Below, piece by piece: positions 47,416-58,769 of a stretch of 64,000 nucleotides of DNA (position 1 is the stretch's first letter; each line of letters opens with the position of its first letter). The position numbers and the translations under genes were made by a program. Origin of the DNA: Streptomyces griseoflavus. Lineage in GTDB: Bacteria; Actinomycetota; Actinomycetes; Streptomycetales; Streptomycetaceae. The stretch is from NCBI RefSeq assembly GCF_014649995.1, contig NZ_BMUC01000007.1, forward strand, positions 153,911 to 217,910. The letters run 5' to 3'. Below the pieces are notes generated by a model. It made no database searches. It was given only the letters and a program-made list of their open reading frames with translations, and had not been told where the DNA came from.

Positions 47416-48912
47416 GTGAGCGGCAACGGCGGTGGCGGGACGAGCGCGGCGAGTCCGGAGAAGCGCCCGAACGAGCGCCTCGCCTCGTGGTTCGTCCGCA
47501 GCGGCTGGTCCAAGGGCGAGCTGGCCCGCCAAGTCAACCGCCGCGCACGCCAGTTGGGTGCCAACCACATCTCCACCGACACCTCGCGGGTGCGCCGCTG
47601 GCTCGACGGGGAGAACCCGCGCGAGCCGATCCCCAGAATCCTGTCCGAACTGTTCTCCGAACGCTTCGGCGTCGTCGTCTCCGTCGAGGACCTGGGCCTG
47701 CGCACCACGCGTCCCGTGCCCTCCGCGACCGGCGTCGACCTGCCGTGGACGGGCCCGCAGACCGTGGCCCTGCTCAGCGAGTTCTCGCGCAGCGACCTGA
47801 TGCTGGCGCGGCGCGGCTTCCTCGGGAGCTCGCTCGCCCTCTCCGCGGGCCCGTCCCTCATCGAGCCCATGCAGCGCTGGCTCGTCCCCAACCAGCCCGC
47901 GCCGCTGCCCCGGACCGAGCCCGACCAGGCCCCCTCTGCGGCCCGCGCCCGCGGCCGGCTGTCCAAGCCGGAGCTGGACCTGCTGGAGACCACCACCGTG
48001 ATGTTCCGGCAGTGGGACGCCCAGTGCGGCGGCGGCCTGCGCCGCAAGGCGGTCGTGGGACAACTGCACGAGGTCACCGACCTGCTCCAGGAGCCCCAGC
48101 CCGAGACCGCCAGCCGGCGCCTGTTCAAGGTCGCCGCCGAACTCGCCGAACTGGCCGGCTGGATGTCGTACGACGTCGGGCTCCAGCCCACCGCGCAGAA
48201 GTACTTCGTCCTCGCCCTGCACGCGGCCAAGGAAGCCGGTGACCGGCCGCTCGGCTCCTACGTGCTGTCCAGCATGAGCCGTCAGATGATCCACCTCGGC
48301 CGCCCCGAGGACGCCCTGGAACTGATCCACCTCGCCCAGTACGGCAGTCGCGACTGCGCCAGTCCCCGCACCCAGTCGATGCTGTATGCGATGGAGGCCC
48401 GCGCCTACGCCAACATGGGGCAGCCCGGCCGCTGCAAGCGGGCCGTGCGGATGGCCGAGGACACCTTCGCCGAGGCCGGCGAGTGGGACGAGCCCGACCC
48501 CGACTGGATCCGCTTCTTCTCCGAGGCCGAGCTCCACGCCGAGAACTCCCACTCCTACCGCGACCTCGCCTACGTCGCAGGCCGCAGCCCCACCTACGCC
48601 TCGCTCGCCGAACCGCTGATGCGGCGCGCCGTGGAACTCTTCGGCCAGGAGGGCGGCGAACACCAGCGCTCCTACGCCCTCAACCTGATCGGCATGGCCA
48701 CCGTCCACCTGCTCCAGCGCGAACCCGAGCAGAGCGCGATGCTCGCCACCGAGGCCATCAAGGCGGCCAAGAAGGTCCGCTCCGAGCGCGTCAACACTCG
48801 TATCCGAAAGACCGTCGACACCGCCGTACGCGACTTCGGGGACCTCGCCGACGTCGTCGAACTCACCGAGCGGCTCGCGATCGAGCTGCCCGAGACCGCC
48901 GAAGCGGTCTGA
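47416..48912 (+). CDS. nsdA: NsdA, negative regulator of differentiation
   Basis: 498-aa protein with N-terminal helix-turn-helix-like residues (WSKGELARQVNRRA and VRRWLDGENP) and a long helical tetratricopeptide-like C-terminal part (AQKYFVLALHAAKEAG, ALELIHLAQYG). In S. coelicolor nsdA (SCO5582, next to ftsY and amtB as here) represses sporulation and antibiotic production when present. GTG at 47416 with a GGGGG upstream. Related to the BldD-associated class of regulators; its direct target is not known to me. Confidence 0.9.
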   Translation: MSGNGGGGTSAASPEKRPNERLASWFVRSGWSKGELARQVNRRARQLGANHISTDTSRVRRWLDGENPREPIPRILSELFSERFGVVVSVEDLGLRTTRPVPSATGVDLPWTGPQTVALLSEFSRSDLMLARRGFLGSSLALSAGPSLIEPMQRWLVPNQPAPLPRTEPDQAPSAARARGRLSKPELDLLETTTVMFRQWDAQCGGGLRRKAVVGQLHEVTDLLQEPQPETASRRLFKVAAELAELAGWMSYDVGLQPTAQKYFVLALHAAKEAGDRPLGSYVLSSMSRQMIHLGRPEDALELIHLAQYGSRDCASPRTQSMLYAMEARAYANMGQPGRCKRAVRMAEDTFAEAGEWDEPDPDWIRFFSEAELHAENSHSYRDLAYVAGRSPTYASLAEPLMRRAVELFGQEGGEHQRSYALNLIGMATVHLLQREPEQSAMLATEAIKAAKKVRSERVNTRIRKTVDTAVRDFGDLADVVELTERLAIELPETAEAV

Positions 48913-50925
<2,013 letters not shown>

Positions 50926-50954
50926 CAGCACACGAGCGGAACAGGAGTCGCCGG

Positions 50955-53393
50955 GTGACGGGCAAGGACACGCACGACGAGGCAGAGAACTCGGGACCCA
51001 GCGGCTACGCGGCGGCCCGGCTGCGCCTCCTCACCGAGGAGGCGCGGTCCGGGCCGCCGCGCCGTGCCGCTCTCGCGGACCTCACCGACACCTGGCTCGG
51101 CGGACTGTTCGCCGCGGGCGCCGGGGCCCCGCGCGGGGTCTCCCTGATCGCCGTCGGCGGCTACGGACGCGCGGAACTCTCCCCCCGCAGCGACCTCGAC
51201 CTGCTCCTGCTGCACGACGGCGGCGCCCCGGAGGCGGTCGCCGCGCTCGCCGACCGCCTCTGGTACCCCGTCTGGGACCTCGGTCTCGACCTCGACCACT
51301 CCGTCCGCACCCCCGCGGAGGCCCGCAGGACCGCGGCCGAGGACCTCAAGGTGCAGCTCGGACTGCTGGACGCCCGGCACATCGCCGGTGACCTGGGCCT
51401 CACCACCGCCCTGCGCACCTCCGTACTCGCCGACTGGCGCAACCAGGCACCGAAACGCCTCCCCGCCCTGCGGGAGATGTGCGAGGAGCGCGCCGAACGA
51501 ACGGGCGAACTGCAGTACCTCCTCGAACCCGACCTCAAGGAGGCCCGCGGCGGGCTCCGGGACGCCACGGCCCTGCGCGCGGTGGCCGCCTCCTGGCTCG
51601 CCGACGCCCCCCGCGAGGGCCTCGCCGAAGCCCGCCGCCGCCTCCTCGACGTACGGGACGCCCTGCACCTGACCACCGGCCGCGCCACCGACCGCCTCGC
51701 CCTCCAGGAGCAGGACCAGGTCGCGGCCGGACTCGGGATGCTCGACGCGGACGCGCTGCTGCGGCAGGTCTACGAGGCCGCACGGGTTATCGCCTACGCC
51801 ACGGACGTCACCTGGCGCGAAGTGGGACGCGTCCTGCGTTCCCGCGCGGTACGGCCACGGCTGCGCGCCCTGATGGGCGGAAAGCCCGGCCCCGAGCGCA
51901 CCCCGCTCGCCGAGGGCGTCGTGGAACAGGACGGCGAGGTGGTACTCGCCCGCACCGCGCGCCCCGAACGCGACCCCGTGCTCCCCCTGCGCGCGGCGGC
52001 CGCCGCCGCTCAGGCCGGACTGCCGCTCTCCCCGCACGCCGTACGGCGCATGGCGACCGGCGCCCGCCCCCTGCCCACGCCCTGGCCGGCGGAAGCGCGC
52101 GAACAGCTGGTGACCCTGCTCGGCTCCGGCCGGCCCACCGTGCAGGTCTGGGAGGCGCTGGAGGCGGAGGGCCTGGTCAACAGCATGCTCCCGGACTGGG
52201 AACGGGTCCGCTGCCGCCCCCAGCGCAACGCCGTCCACCTGTGGACCGTGGACCGGCACCTCATCGAGACCGCCGTACGCGCCTCCGAGTTCACCCGGCG
52301 CGTGCACCGGCCCGACCTGCTGCTGGTCGCGGCACTGCTGCACGACATCGGCAAGGGCCGGCCCGGCGACCACTCGGTGGCCGGCGAGGTCATCGCCCAG
52401 GACGTGGCCGCCCGCATCGGCTTCGACCACCACGACGTCACCGTGATCGCCACCCTCGTACGCCACCACCTCCTGCTCGTCGAGACGGCCACCCGGCGCG
52501 ACCTGGACGACCCGGCCACCGTGCGGGCGGTCGCCGAGGCCGTCGGCAGCCAGGGCACCCTGGAACTGCTGCACGCCCTCACCGAGGCGGACGCCGTCGC
52601 CACCGGCCCGGCGGCCTGGTCGTCCTGGCGTGCCGCGCTCGTCGCCGACCTGGTCGGGCGGGTCTCCGCCGTCCTCTCCGGGAACGTCCCGGCCGACCCC
52701 GCGCAGGCGGAGCCCACCGCGGAACACGAGCGCCTCGCCCTGGAGGCCGTCGCCACGGCCGCGCCCGTGCTCTCCCTGCGGGCGCAGACCGAACCGCCCG
52801 CCGAGCCCGCCGGCGACCCCGAGCCACTGGGCGTGGAACTGCTCATCGCCGTACCCGATCAGGCGGGTGTGCTGCCCGCGGTGGCCGGCGTGCTCGCCGT
52901 GCACCGGCTCACCGTACGGACCGCGGAACTGCGGGCCCTGGACCTCCCCGACGGGGTCGACGGCTCGGTGCTGCTGCTGGCCTGGCGGGTCGCCGCCGAA
53001 TACGGCTCCCTGCCCCAGGCCACCCGGCTCCGCGCCGACCTCGTCCGCGCCCTCGACGGCAGCCTCGACATCGCCGCCCGCCTCGCCGAACGGGACGCCG
53101 CCCACCCCCGTCGCCGGGGCGTGGTCGCGCCCCCGGCACGCGTGACGGTCGCCCCGGCCGCGTCCCGCCACGCCACGGTGATCGAGGTCCGGGCCCAGGA
53201 CGCGCCGGGACTGCTGTTCCGCATCGGGCGCGCCCTGGAGGACGCGGCCGTATGCGTGCGCAGCGCCCACGCGAGCACCCTGGGCGCCAACGCGGTGGAC
53301 GCCTTCTACGTCACGGACCCCGAGGGCACCCCCCTGCCCGCCGAGGAGGCCGTGGCGGTGGCCCGCAAACTGGAGGAGACGCTACGTGGGTGA
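50955..53393 (+). CDS. glnD: PII nucleotidyltransferase GlnD
   Basis: 812-aa multidomain protein: nucleotidyltransferase domain with GGYGRAELSPRSDLDL, HD domain with LLHDIGKGRPGDHS, and two C-terminal ACT domains. In Streptomyces it adenylylates PII Tyr51 rather than uridylylating it. GTG with CAGGAG upstream. It is the third gene of the nitrogen operon. Confidence 0.96.
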   Translation: MTGKDTHDEAENSGPSGYAAARLRLLTEEARSGPPRRAALADLTDTWLGGLFAAGAGAPRGVSLIAVGGYGRAELSPRSDLDLLLLHDGGAPEAVAALADRLWYPVWDLGLDLDHSVRTPAEARRTAAEDLKVQLGLLDARHIAGDLGLTTALRTSVLADWRNQAPKRLPALREMCEERAERTGELQYLLEPDLKEARGGLRDATALRAVAASWLADAPREGLAEARRRLLDVRDALHLTTGRATDRLALQEQDQVAAGLGMLDADALLRQVYEAARVIAYATDVTWREVGRVLRSRAVRPRLRALMGGKPGPERTPLAEGVVEQDGEVVLARTARPERDPVLPLRAAAAAAQAGLPLSPHAVRRMATGARPLPTPWPAEAREQLVTLLGSGRPTVQVWEALEAEGLVNSMLPDWERVRCRPQRNAVHLWTVDRHLIETAVRASEFTRRVHRPDLLLVAALLHDIGKGRPGDHSVAGEVIAQDVAARIGFDHHDVTVIATLVRHHLLLVETATRRDLDDPATVRAVAEAVGSQGTLELLHALTEADAVATGPAAWSSWRAALVADLVGRVSAVLSGNVPADPAQAEPTAEHERLALEAVATAAPVLSLRAQTEPPAEPAGDPEPLGVELLIAVPDQAGVLPAVAGVLAVHRLTVRTAELRALDLPDGVDGSVLLLAWRVAAEYGSLPQATRLRADLVRALDGSLDIAARLAERDAAHPRRRGVVAPPARVTVAPAASRHATVIEVRAQDAPGLLFRIGRALEDAAVCVRSAHASTLGANAVDAFYVTDPEGTPLPAEEAVAVARKLEETLRG

Positions 53394-53476
53394 GGACACT
53401 CCGGCGTGCCCTCGCGCCGGGATACCCTGGAGGGCGATTCCCCAGCCCGTCTCCGACTCCGAGGACCGACACCGCC

Positions 53477-55027
53477 GTGTTCGACACTCTTTCCGATCGC
53501 CTTTCAGCGACCTTCAAGAACTTGCGCGGCAAGGGGCGCCTGAGCGAAGCGGACATCGACGCCACGGCGCGTGAGATCCGCATCGCTCTCCTCGAAGCGG
53601 ATGTGGCCCTGCCGGTCGTCCGCGCGTTCATCAAGAACGTCAAGGAACGCTCGCTCGGGGCCGAGGTCTCCAAGGCGCTGAACCCCGCCCAGCAGGTGCT
53701 CAAGATCGTGAACGACGAGCTCGTCACGATCCTGGGCGGCGAGACCCGCCGTCTGCGCTTCGCCAAGCAGCCCCCGACCGTGATCATGCTGGCCGGTCTG
53801 CAGGGTGCGGGCAAGACCACCCTCGCGGGCAAGCTCGGCCGCTGGCTGAAGGAGCAGGGCCACTCGCCCGTGCTCGTCGCCGCCGACCTCCAGCGCCCCA
53901 ACGCCGTCAACCAGCTGAGCGTCGTCGCCGAGCGCGCCGGCGTGGCCGTCTACGCGCCCGAGCCGGGCAACGGTGTGGGCGACCCGGTCAAGGTCGCCAA
54001 GGACTCCATCGAGTTCGCGAGGACCAAGGTCCACGACATCGTGATCGTGGACACCGCCGGCCGCCTGGGCATCGACCAGGAGATGATGCAGCAGGCCGCG
54101 GACATCCGCGACGCCGTCAGCCCCGACGAGATCCTGTTCGTCGTCGACGCGATGATCGGTCAGGACGCGGTCAACACCGCGGAGGCCTTCCGTGACGGCG
54201 TCGGCTTCGACGGCGTGGTGCTCTCCAAGCTCGACGGCGACGCCCGCGGCGGTGCGGCCCTGTCGATCCGCCAGGTCACCGGCAAGCCGATCATGTTCGC
54301 CTCCAACGGCGAGAAGCTCGACGACTTCGACGCCTTCCACCCCGACCGGATGGCTTCCCGCATCCTCGACATGGGTGACCTGCTCACCCTGATCGAGCAG
54401 GCGGAGAAGACGTTCAGCCAGGAAGAGGCCGAGAAGATGGCCTCCAAGCTGGCGTCCAAGAAGGGCCAGGACTTCACCCTGGACGACTTCCTGGCCCAGA
54501 TGGAGCAGGTCCGCAAGATGGGTAGCATCTCCAAGCTGCTCGGCATGCTGCCCGGCATGGGCCAGATCAAGGACCAGATCAACAACCTGGACGAGCGGGA
54601 CGTCGACCGCACCGCCGCGATCATCAAGTCGATGACCCCGGCCGAGCGCCAGGAGCCGACGATCATCAACGGCTCGCGCCGCGCCCGTATCGCCAAGGGT
54701 TCGGGTGTCGAGGTCAGCGCGGTGAAGAACCTCGTCGAGCGGTTCTTCGAGGCCCGCAAGATGATGTCCCGCATGGCGCAGGGCGGCGGCATGCCGGGGA
54801 TGCCCGGGATGCCGGGCATGGGCGGCGGTCCGGGCCGGACGAAGAAGAAGCAGAAGCAGGCCAAGGGCAAGCAGCGCTCCGGCAACCCGATGAAGCGCAA
54901 GCAGCAGGAGCAGGAGGAGGCCGCGCGCCGCGCCGCCGCCGCGGAGGGCGGCGGCGCCTTCGGCCTGCCGCAGCAGGCCGGCAAGGACTTCGAGCTGCCC
55001 GACGAGTTCAAGAAGTTCATGGGCTGA
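53477..55027 (+). CDS. ffh: Signal recognition particle protein Ffh
   Basis: 516-aa SRP GTPase. NG domain with GLQGAGKTTLAGK, DTAGRLGID and SKLDGDARGG; M domain with methionine-rich end (MMSRMAQGGGMPGMPGM) and a Lys/Arg-rich C terminus. GTG at 53477, 83 bp after glnD. Works with FtsY and the sip genes of this window in protein export. A strong terminator follows. Confidence 0.97.
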   Translation: MFDTLSDRLSATFKNLRGKGRLSEADIDATAREIRIALLEADVALPVVRAFIKNVKERSLGAEVSKALNPAQQVLKIVNDELVTILGGETRRLRFAKQPPTVIMLAGLQGAGKTTLAGKLGRWLKEQGHSPVLVAADLQRPNAVNQLSVVAERAGVAVYAPEPGNGVGDPVKVAKDSIEFARTKVHDIVIVDTAGRLGIDQEMMQQAADIRDAVSPDEILFVVDAMIGQDAVNTAEAFRDGVGFDGVVLSKLDGDARGGAALSIRQVTGKPIMFASNGEKLDDFDAFHPDRMASRILDMGDLLTLIEQAEKTFSQEEAEKMASKLASKKGQDFTLDDFLAQMEQVRKMGSISKLLGMLPGMGQIKDQINNLDERDVDRTAAIIKSMTPAERQEPTIINGSRRARIAKGSGVEVSAVKNLVERFFEARKMMSRMAQGGGMPGMPGMPGMGGGPGRTKKKQKQAKGKQRSGNPMKRKQQEQEEAARRAAAAEGGGAFGLPQQAGKDFELPDEFKKFMG

Positions 55028-55040
55028 GGCCCTCGTCGAG

Positions 55041-55080
55041 ACCACTGGGGCGTCCCTCGCCGGAGGGGCGCCCCAGTGGT
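55041..55080 (+). terminator. ffh terminator
   Basis: 18-bp stem (55041-55058 with 55063-55080) and GCCG loop, 13 nt after ffh. One pair is U-G on the plus strand and A-C on the minus, favouring the ffh transcript; the convergent methyltransferase ends at 55085. Confidence 0.8.
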
Positions 55081-55084
55081 GTTC

Positions 55085-55942
55085 TCAGGGAACGCGCGCG
55101 ACGAGGTAGCGGAACACGTTCGGCATCCACACGGTCCCGTCCGGCCGCTGGTACGGGTGCAGGGCCTCGGCCAGTTCCTTGTCGACCTGCTCACGGTCCG
55201 TGGCGGCGATCGCCGGATCGAACAGCCCGGTCGACTTCAGGCCCCGTACCGCGCTGTCCGCGTCGGCGTAACCGAACGGGCAGGCCACCCGGCCCGAGCC
55301 GTCGGGCCGCAGCCCCGCCCGCTCGGCGACCCGCTCCAGGTCGTCACGGCCGGTGGGGCGCCAGCCGCCCGTGCCGGGCGGCGGCTCCGCCGGCTCGGTG
55401 GCCACCCTGAGCACGGAGGCCGTGGCGCACCGTTCGGGCGGGCCCCAGCCGGCCAGCACCACGGCCGCTCCGCGTGCGGTGAGCGGCACCGCCTCGGCGA
55501 GCAGCCCGGCCAGCCCCTCCGCGTCCCCCGCGAGACAGCCGATCGGCTCGAAGGCGGTCACCACGGTGTACGCGGGCGCGTCGGCCCGGGCGGCGTCCGC
55601 CGGTGAGCCGTGCACCACGCGGGGCTCCGCACGGGCGGTCCGCGTGGCCCCGCCGTCGGGCAGCAGCCGCTCCCGGGCGAGGGCGAGCCGGTCCTCGCAG
55701 GTGTCGACGCCGGCGACCGAGGCGCCGCGCGAGGCCGCCAGGAGCAGGGCCAGTCCGGAGCCGCAGCCGAGACCTAGAAGCCGTGTCGCGGGACCCACGT
55801 CCAGTCGCTCGTAGACCGCCTCGTAGAGCGGTACGAGCATCCGCTCCTGGATCTCGGACCAGTCACGCGCGCGTGCGCGCCGGTCCACACGGGGGGCGGC
55901 CCCCGCGTGGGTCAGGTGCTGCCGCACGAGCGTAGGTGTCAT
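55085..55942 (-). CDS. SAM-dependent methyltransferase
   Basis: 285-aa class I methyltransferase. SAM motif I is LGLGCGSGLALLLA, followed by the acidic GVDTCEDRLALAR loop. ATG at 55942. Substrate unknown; GC content and position are ordinary. Convergent with ffh. Confidence 0.87.
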   Translation of the reverse strand: MTPTLVRQHLTHAGAAPRVDRRARARDWSEIQERMLVPLYEAVYERLDVGPATRLLGLGCGSGLALLLAASRGASVAGVDTCEDRLALARERLLPDGGATRTARAEPRVVHGSPADAARADAPAYTVVTAFEPIGCLAGDAEGLAGLLAEAVPLTARGAAVVLAGWGPPERCATASVLRVATEPAEPPPGTGGWRPTGRDDLERVAERAGLRPDGSGRVACPFGYADADSAVRGLKSTGLFDPAIAATDREQVDKELAEALHPYQRPDGTVWMPNVFRYLVARVP

Positions 55943-56523
55943 AGGTAAGCGCCCCAATCAGCCGAGAGTTGCCGCAGTGCCCGTCCCTGGCCCCCGTGCG
56001 TGCGCCCGCACACCCCCCGTATGCCAGGAAACTCCGCCCTCGACGTGTCGTCCAGTGGAATGCGGCGGCGGCTTGGCAGTCGCTCGTGCCAGTGGCAAGA
56101 ATTCACATTCCGGTAATCCGGGGTCGTACGGTCCGCCAGGGCGAAGGCACCGGGGCGCCCGGTTCCGGCCACGGCCGGCGGGCCGGTACGGCACCGGGAC
56201 GGGGGTGGTGCGCGGTACCGGTGGGGGACCGGGTAACGTCGCGGTCGTGGCGTCCCGGGTGAGCCGGGCGCCGGGCCGGCGGAAGAGCGGCCGAATAGCC
56301 CCTTGCGCGTCCGGGAACCCCACGCGCACCGGTCCCGAGGACCGCTTGCATGCGGGGGCGTACGTCAGCCTACGCACCACCTTGAGGTGAGCTGTGAGGC
56401 TTCTCCGCAGATCAGCGCACCCGCCCTCGTCAGGACGCATCAGCGGCAACTGACGGGTACGTGCAAATTATTTGGGATGCCCCGGAATCGGAACACTGAG
56501 GTACCCGCGCTCGTTGTCATTAC
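55943..56523. other. 581-bp divergent intergenic region
   Basis: No gene supported. The right end holds an AT-richer patch (56461-56480) and the sigma-R-like promoter at 56490-56515 for the SprT-like gene. The left end must hold the methyltransferase promoter. Confidence 0.45.
56490..56515 (+). promoter_or_regulatory. Sigma-R-like promoter of the SprT-like gene
   Basis: GGAAC (56490-56494), exactly 18 nt, then GTT (56513-56515), matching the SigR consensus GGAAT-N18-GTT except for one base. The GTG start lies 8 nt after the -10, with no ribosome-binding site, so the mRNA is predicted leaderless. Confidence 0.5.
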
Positions 56524-57120
56524 GTGAGCACGACACAGACACCACCTGTTCTCGCCGCAGAACTGGCGCAGGCGTGGGCCGACATTCAGCGGTACCACCC
56601 CGAGCTGCCCGATCTTGCCGCGCCCGAGTCCCTGATCGGGGAGTCGTCGTCCGCCTGCGGTCACGAGCTCTCCTTCGAGCGACTGCTGCACGAGGCAGTC
56701 CACGGCGTCGCCGCCGCACGCGGCGTCCGCGACACATCCCGAGCAGGCCGCTACCACAACCGCAGATTCCTCGCGATCGCCGAGGAGCTGGGCCTGGACC
56801 ACCCCGAGGAGCCGCATCCCAGCAGCGGCTTCTCCCTGGTCACGCTCACTCCCGAGGCGAAGCGCCGCTACCGTCCGACGACGGAACGCCTGCACCGTGC
56901 GCTGAAGGCGCACACCGCGGCGACCGCGGGCGACACCGCCCGCAGCTTCCGCGGCCCGGCCGCACGGCACGGCTCCTCCGGGGGCGGCGTGCGCGTCAAG
57001 GCCGTCTGCGACTGCGGTCGCAACGTCCGCGTCGTCCCCTCGGTCCTGGCCCAGGCCCCCATCGTCTGCGGCGGCTGCGGCAAGCCCTTCCGGATCCCGG
57101 AAGTGGCAGCGGCGAGCTGA
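56524..57120 (+). CDS. SprT-like zinc metalloprotein with C-terminal zinc ribbon
   Basis: 198-aa protein. HEAVH at residues 56-60 fits the HExxH zinc-protease motif, with His78 in HNRRF as likely third ligand, as in SprT-like proteins. A C-terminal zinc ribbon has Cys162, 164, 182 and 185. GTG start, no Shine-Dalgarno. SprT-like enzymes include Spartan-type proteases acting on DNA-bound proteins, so protein-DNA repair is a possible role, but untested here. Confidence 0.8.
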   Translation: MSTTQTPPVLAAELAQAWADIQRYHPELPDLAAPESLIGESSSACGHELSFERLLHEAVHGVAAARGVRDTSRAGRYHNRRFLAIAEELGLDHPEEPHPSSGFSLVTLTPEAKRRYRPTTERLHRALKAHTAATAGDTARSFRGPAARHGSSGGGVRVKAVCDCGRNVRVVPSVLAQAPIVCGGCGKPFRIPEVAAAS

Positions 57121-57464
57121 GTCCCCGGCACCTCGTGGGTGCCGGGGCCGGACCGCCGCTGCCCCGTCCGGCCCTTCTTCGCGACCGTGTCCGTCCGCGC
57201 CGCCCCACCGGCGCGGGCGGCCGTTCGCCGGGCATCCGCCGTACGGTCACCCGACGCCGGATGCCCCTGCGGGCTGCCCGCGCACAGGCCCCCCGCGGTC
57301 CGGCACGCTCCCCGGGGTGTGGCACAATGGCTAGCTGTACTCGACAGTCGCACAGGACCCCTCTCTCCTCCGGCTGACGCGTCCATCGGGCACTCGGGTA
57401 CCGCAACCCCACGCGGCAGATTCCGCCGTGCCCAACCACGTCAAAATCAGGAGAACCCACTCCC
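57121..57464. other. Intergenic region upstream of rpsP
   Basis: 344 bp. Begins with a terminator-like hairpin (57123-57147) for the SprT-like gene and must contain the promoter of the rpsP operon; no other gene is seen. Confidence 0.5.
57123..57147 (+). terminator. Terminator after SprT-like gene
   Basis: 10-bp stem (57123-57132 with 57138-57147) with a 5-nt loop, 3 nt after the stop. Confidence 0.6.
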
Positions 57465-57893
57465 GTGGCAGTCAAGATCAAGCTGAAGCGTCTGGGCAAG
57501 ATCCGTTCGCCTCACTACCGCATCGTCGTCGCCGACTCCCGTACCCGCCGTGACGGCCGGGCCATCGAGGAGATCGGCAAGTACCACCCGACGTACAACC
57601 CGTCGGTCATCGAGGTCGACGGCGAGCGCGTGGCGTACTGGCTCGGCGTCGGCGCCCAGCCGACCGAGCCCGTCCTCGCCATCCTGAAGAAGACCGGCGA
57701 CTGGCAGAAGTTCAAGGGCGAGCCCGCCCCCGCTCCGCTGCTCCAGCAGGCCGAGAAGCCCGCCCGTCCGACGTTCGAGGCGATCGGCGGCGACGACGAG
57801 GGCAAGGGTGAGGCGATCACCCAGAAGAAGAAGGCTGAGAAGAAGGACGAGGCCGCTGCTGCGTCCTCTGCGTCTGCGTCGACCGAGGCCTGA
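57465..57893 (+). CDS. rpsP: 30S ribosomal protein S16
   Basis: 142-aa S16. The N-terminal ~80 residues are the conserved protein ([29 protein letters not shown]), and a ~60-residue Ala/Glu/Lys-rich C-terminal extension, long for the family, is added. GTG with AGGAG 12 nt upstream. First gene of rpsP-khpA-rimM-trmD-rplS. Confidence 0.97.
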   Translation: MAVKIKLKRLGKIRSPHYRIVVADSRTRRDGRAIEEIGKYHPTYNPSVIEVDGERVAYWLGVGAQPTEPVLAILKKTGDWQKFKGEPAPAPLLQQAEKPARPTFEAIGGDDEGKGEAITQKKKAEKKDEAAAASSASASTEA

Positions 57894-57895
57894 GC

Positions 57896-58135
57896 ATGCT
57901 CGAGGAGGCTCTCGAGCACCTCGTGAAGGGCATCGTCGACAACCCTGACGATGTGCAGGTCGCCTCACGCAACCTGCGGCGCGGGCGTGTGCTCGAGGTC
58001 CGGGTCCACCCGGACGACCTCGGCAAGGTGATCGGCCGCAACGGCCGCACCGCACGCGCCCTGCGCACCGTCGTGGGCGCCATCGGCGGCCGCGGTGTCC
58101 GTGTCGACCTCGTCGACGTGGACCACGTCCGCTGA
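57896..58135 (+). CDS. khpA: KH-domain RNA-binding protein
   Basis: 79-aa single KH domain. The GxxG loop is [11 protein letters not shown]. Starts 2 bp after rpsP. KhpA-type proteins bind structured RNA, often as KhpA-KhpB complexes. Confidence 0.93.
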   Translation: MLEEALEHLVKGIVDNPDDVQVASRNLRRGRVLEVRVHPDDLGKVIGRNGRTARALRTVVGAIGGRGVRVDLVDVDHVR

Positions 58136-58217
58136 CGCCAAAGCAGCACCGGCTCGGGCCGGGGAAGGCCACTGGGCCGTCCCCGGCCCGCAGTCGTATG
58201 ACAGGAGATCAAGCACA

Positions 58218-58769
58218 GTGCAGCTGGTAGTCGCTCGCATCGGCCGCGCCCACGGCATCAAGGGCGAGGTGACCGTCGAGGTCCGCACCGACGAACCGGA
58301 GCTGAGGCTCGGCCCCGGCGCCGTCCTGACCACGGACCCCGCCTCCGTGGGACCGCTCACCATCGAGACCGGCCGTGTGCACAGCGGCCGCCTCCTGCTG
58401 CGCTTCGAGGGCGTGCGCGACCGCAGCGGCGCCGAAGCGCTGCGCAACACCCTGCTGATCGCCGACGTGGACCCCGACGAGCGGCCCGAGGGCGACGACG
58501 AGTACTACGACCACCAGCTGATCGACCTGGACGTCGTCACGAAGGACGGTGCGGAGGTCGGCCGGATCACCGAGATCTCGCACCTGCCCAGCCAGGACCT
58601 CTTCGTGATCGAGCGTCCCGACGGCACCGAGGTCTACGTGCCGTTCGTCGAGGAGATCGTCACCGAGATCGACCTGGAGGAGCAGCGCGCGGTCATCGAC
58701 CCGCCGCCCGGCCTGATCGACGACCGGGCCGAGATCGCCTCGTCCCGGGACGCCGGAGACGAGGCGTGA
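58218..58769 (+). CDS. rimM: Ribosome maturation factor RimM
   Basis: 183-aa RimM with an N-terminal RimM domain ([19 protein letters not shown]) and a C-terminal PRC-barrel ([16 protein letters not shown]). GTG at 58218 with AGGAG 10 nt upstream. Assists 30S assembly near S19. It overlaps trmD by 1 nt. Confidence 0.95.
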   Translation: MQLVVARIGRAHGIKGEVTVEVRTDEPELRLGPGAVLTTDPASVGPLTIETGRVHSGRLLLRFEGVRDRSGAEALRNTLLIADVDPDERPEGDDEYYDHQLIDLDVVTKDGAEVGRITEISHLPSQDLFVIERPDGTEVYVPFVEEIVTEIDLEEQRAVIDPPPGLIDDRAEIASSRDAGDEA

